This document shows positions 28,000 through 38,209 of a stretch of 64,000 bases of DNA, one piece after another; within the stretch, counting starts at the first letter, position 1; each line of letters opens with the position of its first letter. Made by a program: the position numbers and the translations under genes. The stretch is from Xenophilus aerolatus (GTDB lineage Bacteria > Pseudomonadota > Gammaproteobacteria > Burkholderiales > Burkholderiaceae_C), in assembly GCA_029968055.1 (NCBI GenBank), contig JASCNX010000001.1, positions 1,116,001 to 1,180,000 of the forward strand, in the 5' to 3' direction. The notes under the pieces are model-generated. The model was not told the origin of the DNA. It did no database searches and worked only from the letters and a program-made list of their open reading frames with translations.

Positions 28000-28320
28000 T
28001 CAGAGCCCTTCGGGCCGCGAAGGGATGTCGCCCAGCGCCTCGTCGTTGCGCAGTTCGCTCGCGGCCTTGAGCACGCCTAGCGACAACCCGTTCTCCTGGC
28101 TCGCGAAGCCGCCGGCAATGCCTTCGAGCACGTTGGCCAGCGGCTGGTCGCCGTCGTTCTGCGCGATCAGGCTGAGGTTGAGCACGCGCGCGGCCATCTG
28201 CCGGTAGCTCACGGCGCCCGCGCGCTCGAGCACGGCGATGAGGTCGAGGTACAGCGCCAGTTGCAGATCGAAGACCAGCTTGTCGGTGATCTTCAGGCCG
28301 TCGATGGGATCGTGCTCCAT
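28000..28320 (-). CDS. Small protein of unknown function
   Basis: A 106-residue soluble protein that I do not recognise. It starts MEHDPIDGLKITDKLVFDLQ, is largely alpha-helical and mildly acidic, and has no signal peptide or membrane segment. It ends IPSRPEGL. The start at 28320 excludes a three-residue extension. It lies 59 bp downstream of rlmB on the same strand and could be co-transcribed with it. Confidence 0.65.
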   Translation of the reverse strand: MEHDPIDGLKITDKLVFDLQLALYLDLIAVLERAGAVSYRQMAARVLNLSLIAQNDGDQPLANVLEGIAGGFASQENGLSLGVLKAASELRNDEALGDIPSRPEGL

Positions 28321-28379
28321 GGTTCTCAATGCTCCCGCTGCTGGATGTGGATTTGGATGTTAGTGCGTCGGCATGACGC

Positions 28380-29138
28380 TCAGCCGGCCATGGGCTGACG
28401 CTGCCGCAGGGCTTCGTATAGGCACACGCCGCTGGCGACGGAGACGTTCAGGCTCTCGACCGCGCCGGCCATGGGAATGCTGACCAACTCGTCGCAGGTC
28501 TTGCGCGTGAGCTGGCGCATGCCCTGCCCTTCGGCACCGAGCACCAGAGCCAGCGGGCGCCTGAAGTCGCACTGGTACAGCGTGCCCGGTGCGTCGTCGC
28601 TGGTGCCCACGCACCAGATGTTGCGCTCTTTCAGTTCATTGAGCGTGCGCGCCAGGTTGGTGACCATGAAGTACGGCACCGTCTCGGCAGCGCCGCTGGC
28701 CACCTTGGCCACGGTGGCGTTGATGCCGGCGGCGTGGTCCTTCGGGGCGATGACGGCATGCGCACCGGCACCGTCGGCCACGCGCAGGCAGGCGCCGAGG
28801 TTGTGCGGGTCGGTCACGCCGTCGAGCACCAGCAGCAGCGGCACCGTGCCCGCGGCCTCGAGGCCATCGAGCAGGTCGTCGAGCGAATGGGTCTGGGCGA
28901 CGGCCTCCACGCGCGCGGCCACGCCCTGGTGGCCATGGCTGCCGGCCAGCTTGGCCAGGCGGATGCCGTCGGCTTCGATGAGCCTCACGCCAGCCTCCTG
29001 CGCACGGGCGATGAACTGCTTCATACGCGCATCGCGCCGGCTCGCATCGAAGAGCACCTCGATCACCGAGGCCGGTGCGGTCTTGAGCCGCACGCCGACG
29101 GCGTGGAAGCCGAAGATCACTTTGGGGGAGGAAGCCAT
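28380..29138 (-). CDS. rlmB: 23S rRNA 2'-O-methyltransferase RlmB
   Basis: A 252-residue SPOUT methyltransferase that methylates the 2'-OH of G2251 in 23S rRNA. The N-terminal substrate-binding domain FGFHAVGVRLKTAP is followed by the three SpoU motifs: LVLDGVTDPHNLGACLRVAD (Asn113, Arg119), VLGAEGQGM, and the knot-forming SIPMAGAVESLNVSVASGV. The length matches the family. It lies alone between unknown genes. Confidence 0.93.
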   Translation of the reverse strand: MASSPKVIFGFHAVGVRLKTAPASVIEVLFDASRRDARMKQFIARAQEAGVRLIEADGIRLAKLAGSHGHQGVAARVEAVAQTHSLDDLLDGLEAAGTVPLLLVLDGVTDPHNLGACLRVADGAGAHAVIAPKDHAAGINATVAKVASGAAETVPYFMVTNLARTLNELKERNIWCVGTSDDAPGTLYQCDFRRPLALVLGAEGQGMRQLTRKTCDELVSIPMAGAVESLNVSVASGVCLYEALRQRQPMAG

Positions 29139-29280
29139 ATCGCGGCCGATTATCGAGGCTGCGCCCGGCCGCTCCCTGTAGGCTGCCGGCGCCGGTGTCA
29201 GGCGATGGGCAGCCCGCTCCCGGACCGGCACGCGGACGCCTGGCCTTCGTCGCGGCCTTCGGCCCGGTAGGCGGGAACGA

Positions 29281-29769
29281 TCACCGGCCGAACAACCACC
29301 AGGCCAGCAGCAGGCCGAGCAGCAGCACGACGACCAGCGCCGCGCGGCTGCCGCCGCCGCGCACGCGGCCCGGCTCGTGCATGGGGTCGAAGGTGGCACC
29401 CGCCGCGGCTAGGCCGGGCACGGACCCGTCGGCTGCGCGTGCCGCGTCGACCAGGTCCTTGGCCTCCTTGAGGCCGAGGCCCGTGGCTTCGCGCGTGAGC
29501 TTGATGGCCTCGAGCACCTGGCCGCGCTGCAGCGCCGCGCGTGCGGCCGCGGGCAGCGCCGACGCGGGTGTGGGATGTCCCTGCAGCAGGTTCTCGACGT
29601 CGTCCTTGCCTTCGGCGGCGTCGACGCCGGTCTCGCCGTTCGCGTAGCGCTCGACCAGGTCCTTCGACTCCTTGAGGCCCAGGCCGGTCGCCTCGCGGGT
29701 GCGCTTGATGGCATCGATGAGGTCGCCGCGCTCCAGGGCGGCGATGGCTTCGGCGGGCAGTCGGGGCAT
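29281..29769 (-). CDS. Membrane-anchored protein with two bL12-like repeats
   Basis: A 162-residue protein with two copies of a segment like the C-terminal domain of ribosomal protein bL12: REATGLGLKESKDLVERY near residue 20-45 and REATGLGLKEAKDLVDAA near 85-110. In bL12 this helix-turn region binds translation GTPases. A Gly-rich stretch and one C-terminal hydrophobic helix (ALVVVLLLGLLLAWWLFGR) would tail-anchor it in the inner membrane. There is no N-terminal signal, so both repeats should face the cytoplasm. Function is unknown. The start at 29769 gives the natural PRLPAEA N-terminus. Confidence 0.8.
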   Translation of the reverse strand: MPRLPAEAIAALERGDLIDAIKRTREATGLGLKESKDLVERYANGETGVDAAEGKDDVENLLQGHPTPASALPAAARAALQRGQVLEAIKLTREATGLGLKEAKDLVDAARAADGSVPGLAAAGATFDPMHEPGRVRGGGSRAALVVVLLLGLLLAWWLFGR

Positions 29770-29791
29770 GGCGCGTGCCGTGCCTCGTCGT

Positions 29792-30568
29792 TCAGGGCGC
29801 CATGGCGTTGATCGCCGCCTGGGCCGCATCCACGCGCGCTTCGGGCCCGTCCGGCGTGGCAATCTCGTTGCTGGCCACGCGCCCCGCCTCGATGGTGATG
29901 CGGCGTTCGCACTGGGCCGCGATGCCGCGGTCGTGCGTGACCAGCACGAGCGTGGTGCCCAGTTCGCGGTTGAGGTCGAACATCAGCCGCATAACCTGCT
30001 CGCCGGTCGCGAAGTCCAGGCTGCCCGTGGGTTCGTCGGCCAGCAGCAGCTGCGGCTGGACGACGAAGGCGCGCGCCAGCGCCACGCGCTGCTGCTCGCC
30101 ACCCGATAGCACCTTGGGGTAATGCGACAGGCGCTGGCCCAGGCCGACGCGGCCCAGCATCTCGGTGGCGGCCTTGCGGGCCGTCCGCTGCACGTCGGAG
30201 CGGTCAGAGAGCTCCAACGGCAGCATCACGTTCTCGAGCGCGGTCAGGTTGCCCAGCAACTGGAAACTCTGGAACACGAAACCGATCTGTCTGGCACGCA
30301 GGGCGGCGCGTTCGTCCTCGTCGATGGCGAAGAGGTCGTCGCCCGCGATGCGCACGGTGCCGCGGGAGGGCACGTCCAGCCCGGCCACGATGGACAGCAG
30401 CGTGCTCTTGCCCGAGCCCGAGGCGCCGACGATGGCGGCGGTCTCCCGCGCGCCGAGGGTGAAATCGATGTCGCGCAAAATGTCCAGCGTGCCCGCCGAA
30501 TCGGTGACGGACTTGAACACATGCTCGACGCTGACGATCGGCGATGCGGAAGCGGGGCTCGAAGACAT
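29792..30568 (-). CDS. ybbA: ABC transporter ATP-binding protein (YbbA/LolD type)
   Basis: A 258-residue ABC ATPase. Walker A GASGSGKST is at 48-56, the Q-loop is in VFQSFQLLGNLTALENV, the signature is LSGGEQQR, Walker B is LLLADEP and the switch His is in VTHD. It belongs to the LolD/YbbA/MacB group that energises lipoprotein, hydrophobic or peptide export. It is divergent from tesA, as ybbA is in E. coli, but the matching large permease (YbbP) is not next to it. The partner is therefore elsewhere or lost. Confidence 0.9.
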   Translation of the reverse strand: MSSSPASASPIVSVEHVFKSVTDSAGTLDILRDIDFTLGARETAAIVGASGSGKSTLLSIVAGLDVPSRGTVRIAGDDLFAIDEDERAALRARQIGFVFQSFQLLGNLTALENVMLPLELSDRSDVQRTARKAATEMLGRVGLGQRLSHYPKVLSGGEQQRVALARAFVVQPQLLLADEPTGSLDFATGEQVMRLMFDLNRELGTTLVLVTHDRGIAAQCERRITIEAGRVASNEIATPDGPEARVDAAQAAINAMAP

Positions 30569-30592
30569 GAAAGGATGCAAGTGATCGGCTGG

Positions 30593-31264
30593 ATGAATCG
30601 ACGTGACTTTAGCCTGCGCAGCGTGCTCGCCGCATTGGCGGCCGGCGCCGTGGGGTCTTCCGCCTGGGCGCAGGCCCCGGCGGCGCCCTCGCCGGTCCGG
30701 CCGCTGGTGCTGGTGGTGGGCGACTCGCTGTCGGCCGAATACGGGCTTCGGCGCGGCGACGGCTGGGTGCCGCTGCTGCAGAAGCGCCTGGCCGAGCAGA
30801 AGGTGACGGCCGGCGTGGTCAACGCCAGCATCAGCGGCGACACCACCTCGGGCGGCCGCGCCCGGCTGCCGGGCCTGCTGGCGCAGCACAAGCCCGACAT
30901 CGTGGTGCTCGAATTGGGCGCCAACGATGCGCTGCGCGGCCTGCCCCTGCCCAGCACCGAGGACAACCTGACGCAGATGACGCGGGCCGCGCAGGCGGCA
31001 GGTGCGAAGGTGCTGCTGGTGGGCATCCAGGTGCCGCCCAACTACGGCAACGACTACACCCGCCGCTTCGGCGAGGTGTTCCCGAAGGTGGCGGCGGCCA
31101 CGAAGTCGGCGCTGGTGCCCTTCCTGCTCAAGAACGTGGCCGACGCGCCCGACGCCGCGACGTTGTTCCAGGCCGACCGCATCCATCCGCTGGCGGTGGC
31201 ACAGCCGCGCATGCTGGACAACGTGTGGCCCGAGCTGCGCAAGTTGATCCAGAACGTCCGCTGA
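30593..31264 (+). CDS. tesA: GDSL esterase/lysophospholipase TesA
   Basis: A 223-residue periplasmic SGNH hydrolase of the TesA type (acyl-CoA thioesterase, lysophospholipase and arylesterase activities in E. coli). The GDSL block VVGDSLSAEYG puts the nucleophile at Ser45. Gly is in SGDTTSGG, Asn in GANDALRG, and the Asp-His pair in DRIHPLA. The N-terminus NRRDFSLRS followed by a hydrophobic stretch and AWA looks like a Tat signal. It is divergent from the ABC ATPase gene and ends in a strong hairpin. Confidence 0.93.
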   Translation: MNRRDFSLRSVLAALAAGAVGSSAWAQAPAAPSPVRPLVLVVGDSLSAEYGLRRGDGWVPLLQKRLAEQKVTAGVVNASISGDTTSGGRARLPGLLAQHKPDIVVLELGANDALRGLPLPSTEDNLTQMTRAAQAAGAKVLLVGIQVPPNYGNDYTRRFGEVFPKVAAATKSALVPFLLKNVADAPDAATLFQADRIHPLAVAQPRMLDNVWPELRKLIQNVR

Positions 31265-31316
31265 GCGGTCCGCGTCCTCCACACGGCCAAGCGACCCGCC
31301 GGCACGGTCCGAATGC

Positions 31317-31349
31317 AAAAAACCGCTGCCGGCAAGGCCGGCAGCGGTT
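31317..31349 (-). terminator. Rho-independent terminator downstream of the 31395 gene and tesA
   Basis: A perfect 13-bp stem (31321-31333 with 31337-31349, loop AAG) is preceded by six A on the plus strand (31317-31322), which gives a U-tract for minus-strand transcripts. On the plus strand the tail is TTGTTCG, a weaker signal for tesA. It separates two convergent genes. Confidence 0.85.
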
Positions 31350-31394
31350 GTTCGTGTGTGTCGGCCGCCCCGGAGCCGGGCGGCCAGGCGGCGC

Positions 31395-31586
31395 TCAGTC
31401 GTCCTTGGGCGGCGTCCCCGGGGTGGCGGGCGCGTCCTGCTCGAGCGACGCCGGCTCACTGTCCGCACCATCGGTGCTGCCCGGATTGAGCTTGCGCTCG
31501 GCCTTGGCCCGCAGCTTGTCTTCCTTCTTCTTTTTCTTGGCGAGCTCCTTCTGGCGCTTCTCATATCCGTAGTTGGGTGTGGCCAC
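31395..31586 (-). CDS. Small Lys-rich protein of unknown function
   Basis: A 63-residue protein starting ATPNYGYEKRQKELAKKKKK after an initiating GTG, followed by an acidic, Pro-rich tail (TPGTPPKDD). GGAG eight bases before the GTG supports this start. Short proteins with an NYGYEKRQKELAKKKKKEEK-like start are common in Burkholderiales, but no function is known to me. It is followed by a strong terminator and lies about 100 bp from metC on the same strand. Confidence 0.75.
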   Translation of the reverse strand: MATPNYGYEKRQKELAKKKKKEDKLRAKAERKLNPGSTDGADSEPASLEQDAPATPGTPPKDD

Positions 31587-31683
31587 GTTGGCTCCTGTGT
31601 CGATGTGCCCCGGGGTCGGGGCCGCCCTGCGGTGCAATGTAAGCGATAAAACCGGCCCCGCCTACGCGGCGCCGCGCCCGCGT

Positions 31684-32877
31684 TCAGAGCCGCGCCAGCG
31701 CCTGTGCGAGGTCGGCGCGCAGGTCGTCCACGTCCTCCAGGCCGACGGAAAAGCGCACCAGCGTGCCCTTGTGCGGCCAGCGGGCGACCGAGGCGTCGCG
31801 CATCAGGCCGATGTCGTAGGGCACCACGAGGCTGGTCGGGCCGCCCCAGGAATAGCCCAGCCGGAACAGCCGCAGGCTGTCGCAGAACCGGTCGACCGAT
31901 TCGGTGCCGTAGCGCTCGTGGAAGACGATGGAGAACAGCCCGGCCGCCAGGTCGGTCGCGCCGCACAGCGCCTTCCAGTGCGCATGGCCCGGCGAACCTT
32001 CCAGCGCCGGGTGCAGCACCTTCGCGACCTCCTCGCGCTCGCCCAGCCAGTGCGCCAGGTCCCGCGACGCCCGGTCGTGCGCCGCGTAGCGCAGCGGCAG
32101 GCTGGGCAGCGAGCGAAGGACCGATTCGACGTCGTTCACGCCGACGCCGTAGCCCATCCGCATGTGGCTGAGCTTGAGCTTCAGGTGCAGCGCGGGATCG
32201 CGCGTGACCACGCTGCCCATCAGCACGTCGCCGCCGCCGCTGGGGTACTTGGTCAACGCATGCACCGAGACGTCGACGCCCTCGCCGCTGCGCGCCAGGT
32301 CGAAGGGGTCGAAGGCCAGGCCTGCGCCCCATGTGTTGTCCAGCGCCACCAGCACACCGCGCGCACGGCAGGCGGCGACCAGCGCGCGCAGGTCCGGGAA
32401 CTCCATGGTCACGGAGCCGGGCGCCTCCACCCAGACCAAGCGCGTGCGCTCGGAGATCTTGGCCGCCAGGTCGGCCGCATTCATCGCGTCGTAGAGCCGG
32501 TGCGTGACGCCGAAGTTGGCCAGTTCGCCGGTGGCCAGTGCCTTATTGGGGCCGTAGGCGTTGTCGGGAATGAGCACCTCGTCGCCGCGCTTGAGCAGCG
32601 CGAAGTCCGTCAGCGCGATCGAGGCGAGACCGCTGGGCACCAGCAGGCATTCGCTGCCGCCTTCCAGCGTCGCAAGGCGCTCCTCCAGCGTGAAGGTGGT
32701 GGGCGTGCCGTGCAGGCCGTAGGTGTAGCCCACCTTGGAACGCCAGTCCCGCGCGCGCATCGCCGCCACGTCCTTGAAGAAGACGGTGGACGCCTTGAAG
32801 ACGCCGGGCTGCGGGGCATCGAAGGTGTCGGGCGGGGTGTAGGGGTGATGGATCAGGTCGGTCGCGGGCTTCGTCAT
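31684..32877 (-). CDS. metC: Cystathionine beta-lyase
   Basis: A 397-residue PLP enzyme of the Cys/Met metabolism family, which splits cystathionine into homocysteine, pyruvate and ammonia. The PLP lysine is Lys210 in HALTKYPSGGGDVLMG, the same number as in E. coli MetC. Asp180 in LDNTWGAG binds the pyridine nitrogen and YTYGLHGTPT holds the phosphate-side Tyr. The length is normal. The methionine-synthesis role is inferred; homologues may also use O-acylhomoserine. It is divergent from the alpha/beta hydrolase gene. Confidence 0.9.
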   Translation of the reverse strand: MTKPATDLIHHPYTPPDTFDAPQPGVFKASTVFFKDVAAMRARDWRSKVGYTYGLHGTPTTFTLEERLATLEGGSECLLVPSGLASIALTDFALLKRGDEVLIPDNAYGPNKALATGELANFGVTHRLYDAMNAADLAAKISERTRLVWVEAPGSVTMEFPDLRALVAACRARGVLVALDNTWGAGLAFDPFDLARSGEGVDVSVHALTKYPSGGGDVLMGSVVTRDPALHLKLKLSHMRMGYGVGVNDVESVLRSLPSLPLRYAAHDRASRDLAHWLGEREEVAKVLHPALEGSPGHAHWKALCGATDLAAGLFSIVFHERYGTESVDRFCDSLRLFRLGYSWGGPTSLVVPYDIGLMRDASVARWPHKGTLVRFSVGLEDVDDLRADLAQALARL

Positions 32878-32947
32878 GCGGCGATCCTAGCCCGGATGCG
32901 TGGCGCGGCCCGGCCGCCGCCCGCATGCCGCGCGGCACAATGGGTGC

Positions 32948-33823
32948 ATGCCCCTGCCCTTGCCCCATGGTTTCGAGAGCCTGCAGGCGATCGACGAAGC
33001 CTACAACCCCCGCCTGTGCGTCGCAGACGTCGATGCCGCCGCGCGGCGCCAGACGCAGCGCAGCGCGCAGGCGCAGGCCGAACTGCCCTACCGCGCCAAC
33101 GTGCCGTATGGCCCCACGCTGGCCGAGACCGTCGACATCGTGCCGGCACGGCAGCCCGGCGCACCGGTCTTCTTCTTCATCCACGGCGGCTACTGGCGCG
33201 CCAACGCCGCACGCGATTTCGCGCAGGTGGCCTTCGGGCCGCATGCGATGGATTTCACCACCGTGCTGGTCGACTATGGGCTGTGCCCCGCCGTCACGCT
33301 CGACGAGATCGTGCGCCAGGTGCGCGCCGCGGCCGCCTGGGTGCTGCGCCACATCGGCGAGCACGGGGGCGACCCGCGCCGCGTGGTGATCGGCGGCCAC
33401 TCGGCGGGCGGCCACCTGGGCGCGATGCTGCTGAACACGCCGTGGCAGGCGCAGTACGGACTGCCGGACGATCCCTTCGCCGGCGCGGTGCTGGTCAGCG
33501 GGCTGTACGACATCGCGCCGCTGCGCTACAGCTATCTGCAGCCGGCCATCCAGCTGGACGACGGCATCGTGCTGCGCAACACGCCGCTGAATGTCGTGCG
33601 GCCTTGCCGCACGCCGGTGGTGCTGACCTGGGGCGAGCGCGAGCAGCCGGCCTTCGAGCAGCAGTCCACGCGCATGCTCCAGGCCTGGCACGCCATGGGC
33701 AACGCGGGGGAGTTGATGCCGCAGCCGGGCGCCGATCACCTGAGCGCGATCCATGGCTTCGAGGACGCGGCGAGCCCGCTGTGCGCAGCGGTGCGACGGA
33801 TGGCGGAGGGCGCCGCTCCCTAG
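32948..33823 (+). CDS. Alpha/beta hydrolase, kynurenine formamidase-like
   Basis: A 291-residue alpha/beta hydrolase of the BD-FAE/arylformamidase group. The oxyanion motif HGGYW is at 79-83 (full context FFFIHGGYWRANAARDF), the nucleophile is Ser152 in GGHSAGG, and the acid and His are expected near LTWGERE and PGADHLS. No tryptophan-catabolic genes are adjacent, so the formamidase role is only a family possibility. It ends just before a bidirectional terminator facing the phosphoribosyltransferase gene. Confidence 0.85.
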   Translation: MPLPLPHGFESLQAIDEAYNPRLCVADVDAAARRQTQRSAQAQAELPYRANVPYGPTLAETVDIVPARQPGAPVFFFIHGGYWRANAARDFAQVAFGPHAMDFTTVLVDYGLCPAVTLDEIVRQVRAAAAWVLRHIGEHGGDPRRVVIGGHSAGGHLGAMLLNTPWQAQYGLPDDPFAGAVLVSGLYDIAPLRYSYLQPAIQLDDGIVLRNTPLNVVRPCRTPVVLTWGEREQPAFEQQSTRMLQAWHAMGNAGELMPQPGADHLSAIHGFEDAASPLCAAVRRMAEGAAP

Positions 33824-33850
33824 GCCCTCTGGCGCCACGGAGCCAAAAAG

Positions 33851-33878
33851 AAAAGCCGCTCGGAGAAGCGGCTTTTTT
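33851..33878. terminator. Bidirectional terminator between convergent genes
   Basis: A 10-bp stem AAAAGCCGCT/AGCGGCTTTT with loop CGGAGA, flanked by A-rich sequence on the left and six T on the right. It serves both the hydrolase (plus) and the phosphoribosyltransferase/purA transcript (minus). Confidence 0.85.
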
Positions 33879-33897
33879 CATCGTCGGCGAAGAGATG

Positions 33898-34422
33898 TCA
33901 GACCGACCACTTCGCCAGCAGCCTGGCCGGCGTCATGTTGTCGTAGCCCTCGAACGGCTGGTGAATCCACGGGTTGGTCGGCAGGAACTCCACCGAGTAG
34001 TCGGGCGTGAAGCTCGACAGGCCCTTGGTCCACAGCACCGCGCTGCGCAGTTCGGTGATGGGCGCGTACTTGGTCTTGAGCAGTTCGACCACGGCGTTGA
34101 GCGTGTGGCCCGAGTCCGCCAGGTCGTCGACCAGCAGCACCTTGCCCGCGATCTCGCCCTTGGGCGTGGTGATGTAGTGGGCGATGTCGAGGTGCCCCTG
34201 CACCGTGCCGGCCTCGGCACGGTAGGAGCTGGTCGACATGATGGCCAGCGGCTTGTCGAAGATGCGCGAGAGCACGTCGCCGGGCCGCATGCCGCCGCGC
34301 GCCAGGCACAGGATGTTGTCGAACTCCCAGCCCGACTGGTGCACCTTGATCGCGAGCTTCTCGATCAGGTTGTGGTATTCGTCATAGCTCACGTAGAGGT
34401 GCTTGCCGTCTTCGGTCAACAT
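33898..34422 (-). CDS. Purine phosphoribosyltransferase (hypoxanthine/xanthine type)
   Basis: A 174-residue type I phosphoribosyltransferase, probably salvaging hypoxanthine, guanine or xanthine to the nucleotide. The PRPP loop VLLVDDLADSGHTL is at 95-108, and ILCLARGGMRPGD earlier binds the pyrophosphate side. It lies downstream of purA on the same strand with 67 bp between, so salvage and AMP synthesis are probably co-expressed. The base specificity cannot be fixed from sequence. An AGGAG site precedes the ATG at 34422. Confidence 0.87.
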   Translation of the reverse strand: MLTEDGKHLYVSYDEYHNLIEKLAIKVHQSGWEFDNILCLARGGMRPGDVLSRIFDKPLAIMSTSSYRAEAGTVQGHLDIAHYITTPKGEIAGKVLLVDDLADSGHTLNAVVELLKTKYAPITELRSAVLWTKGLSSFTPDYSVEFLPTNPWIHQPFEGYDNMTPARLLAKWSV

Positions 34423-34489
34423 GGGGCGTTTGCTCCTGATTGGATGGCTGGGGCGCAAATGGGGTGGGGCTGTCTGGCGTCCTGACGCG

Positions 34490-36998
<2,509 letters not shown>

Positions 36999-37076
36999 GG
37001 GAAACGGGGCCGTGGTTAAAAACGGATTCTAACGGGCGCGGGTGACCGCAGACCCTTCAGACGGCCTGGACGCGGA

Positions 37077-37265
37077 TCAGCTGGCGAGCCAGAGCAGGAC
37101 CAGCCCGGCGACGATGCTGCACAGCCCGAAGAAGCGCAGTTGCCCATCGCGCAACGCCATGAGCTGGCTGAAGCCGCGCCGCCAGCTGCCGGGCGACACG
37201 AAGGGCAGGACGCCCTCGATCACCAGGACCAGCGCCACGGCGCTCCAGAATGCATCACTGCTCAC
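37077..37265 (-). CDS. DUF2065 (YjeT-like) small membrane protein
   Basis: A 62-residue protein with two hydrophobic helices (AVALVLVIEGVLPFVSPG and LCSIVAGLVLLWLAS) flanking the conserved WRRGFSQLMALRD. It starts at a GTG and lies 21 bp after hflC. YjeT occupies the same position in the E. coli hflKC-purA region. Function is unknown. Confidence 0.88.
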   Translation of the reverse strand: MSSDAFWSAVALVLVIEGVLPFVSPGSWRRGFSQLMALRDGQLRFFGLCSIVAGLVLLWLAS

Positions 37266-37286
37266 GGCCAGGCCCAGCGCCGCGAC

Positions 37287-38192
37287 TCAGCGCCGCGGCG
37301 GCGGGCTGCTGGCCGCACCCGGTCCCTGCATGGCGCGGAAGAAGTCCGACTGCGAGGGGTCGAGCACCAGCACGTCGCTCTTCTTGTTGAAGCTCTGCTT
37401 GTAGGCCTCGAGACTTCGGTAGAACTGCGCGAACTGCGCGTCCTTGCCGAAGGCATCGGCGTACGCGGCGGCGGCCTGGGCGTCGCCCTCGCCCTTGATC
37501 TTCTGCGCATCGCGGTAGGCGTTGGCCACCGTCACTTCGCGCTGGCGGTCGGCGTCGGCGCGGATCTTCTCGCCCTCGGCCTGGCCGGTGGAGCGCAGCT
37601 CGTTGGCCACGCGCTTGCGCTCGGCCTCCATGCGGCGATAGACCGATTCGGTGATGGCTTCGACGTAGTCGATGCGGGTTACGCGCACGTCGACGATGTC
37701 GACGCCCCACGGGTTGCCGCCCTTCACCACGCTGAGCACCTCGCGCTTGACGTCGTTCATGACGTCGTCGCGGCGCGTGGAGATCAGCTCGCGCACGGTG
37801 CGCTTGTTGATGTTCTCCTGGAAGGCGTTGCGCACCACGCGGTTGAGCTGCACCGCGCCGGCGTTCTCGTCCAGGCCCACGTTGCGGATGTAGGCCTGGG
37901 GATCGACGATGCGCCAGCGCACGTACCAGTCGATGACCACGCGCTGCTTTTCGGCCGTGAGCATGGGCTCGGTGTCGAGGCTGGAGAGCGTCAGCAGGCG
38001 CTTGTCGATGTACGACACGTTCTGGAACGGGGGCGGCAGCTTGAACTTGAGGCCCGGCTCGGTGATGACTTCCTTGATCTGCCCCAGCGCGTAGACCACG
38101 CCGAACTGGCGCTGGTCGACGACGAAGAGCATGGAACTGGCCAGCACGAGCAGCACGAGCAGCGAGGCGCCGATGAATCCGATTCTGTTCAT
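37287..38192 (-). CDS. hflC: HflC, SPFH-domain regulator of FtsH
   Basis: A 301-residue inner-membrane SPFH/prohibitin-family protein. One N-terminal membrane helix (LLVLLVLASSMLFVVD) is followed by the band-7 domain (RQFGVVYALGQIKEV) and a periplasmic coiled coil rich in RMEAERKRVANELRSTGQAEG. HflC with HflK builds a cage around FtsH and modulates proteolysis. A GGGAG site precedes the ATG. It starts 17 bp after hflK. Confidence 0.95.
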   Translation of the reverse strand: MNRIGFIGASLLVLLVLASSMLFVVDQRQFGVVYALGQIKEVITEPGLKFKLPPPFQNVSYIDKRLLTLSSLDTEPMLTAEKQRVVIDWYVRWRIVDPQAYIRNVGLDENAGAVQLNRVVRNAFQENINKRTVRELISTRRDDVMNDVKREVLSVVKGGNPWGVDIVDVRVTRIDYVEAITESVYRRMEAERKRVANELRSTGQAEGEKIRADADRQREVTVANAYRDAQKIKGEGDAQAAAAYADAFGKDAQFAQFYRSLEAYKQSFNKKSDVLVLDPSQSDFFRAMQGPGAASSPPPRR

Positions 38193-38209
38193 GGTTCGAA
38201 TCTCCCGGC

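Noticed and set aside
38186-38205. GGTTCGAATC, a tRNA T-loop-like sequence.
   Set aside because: It falls across the hflC start and the hflK-hflC gap; no acceptor, D or anticodon arms fit around it.
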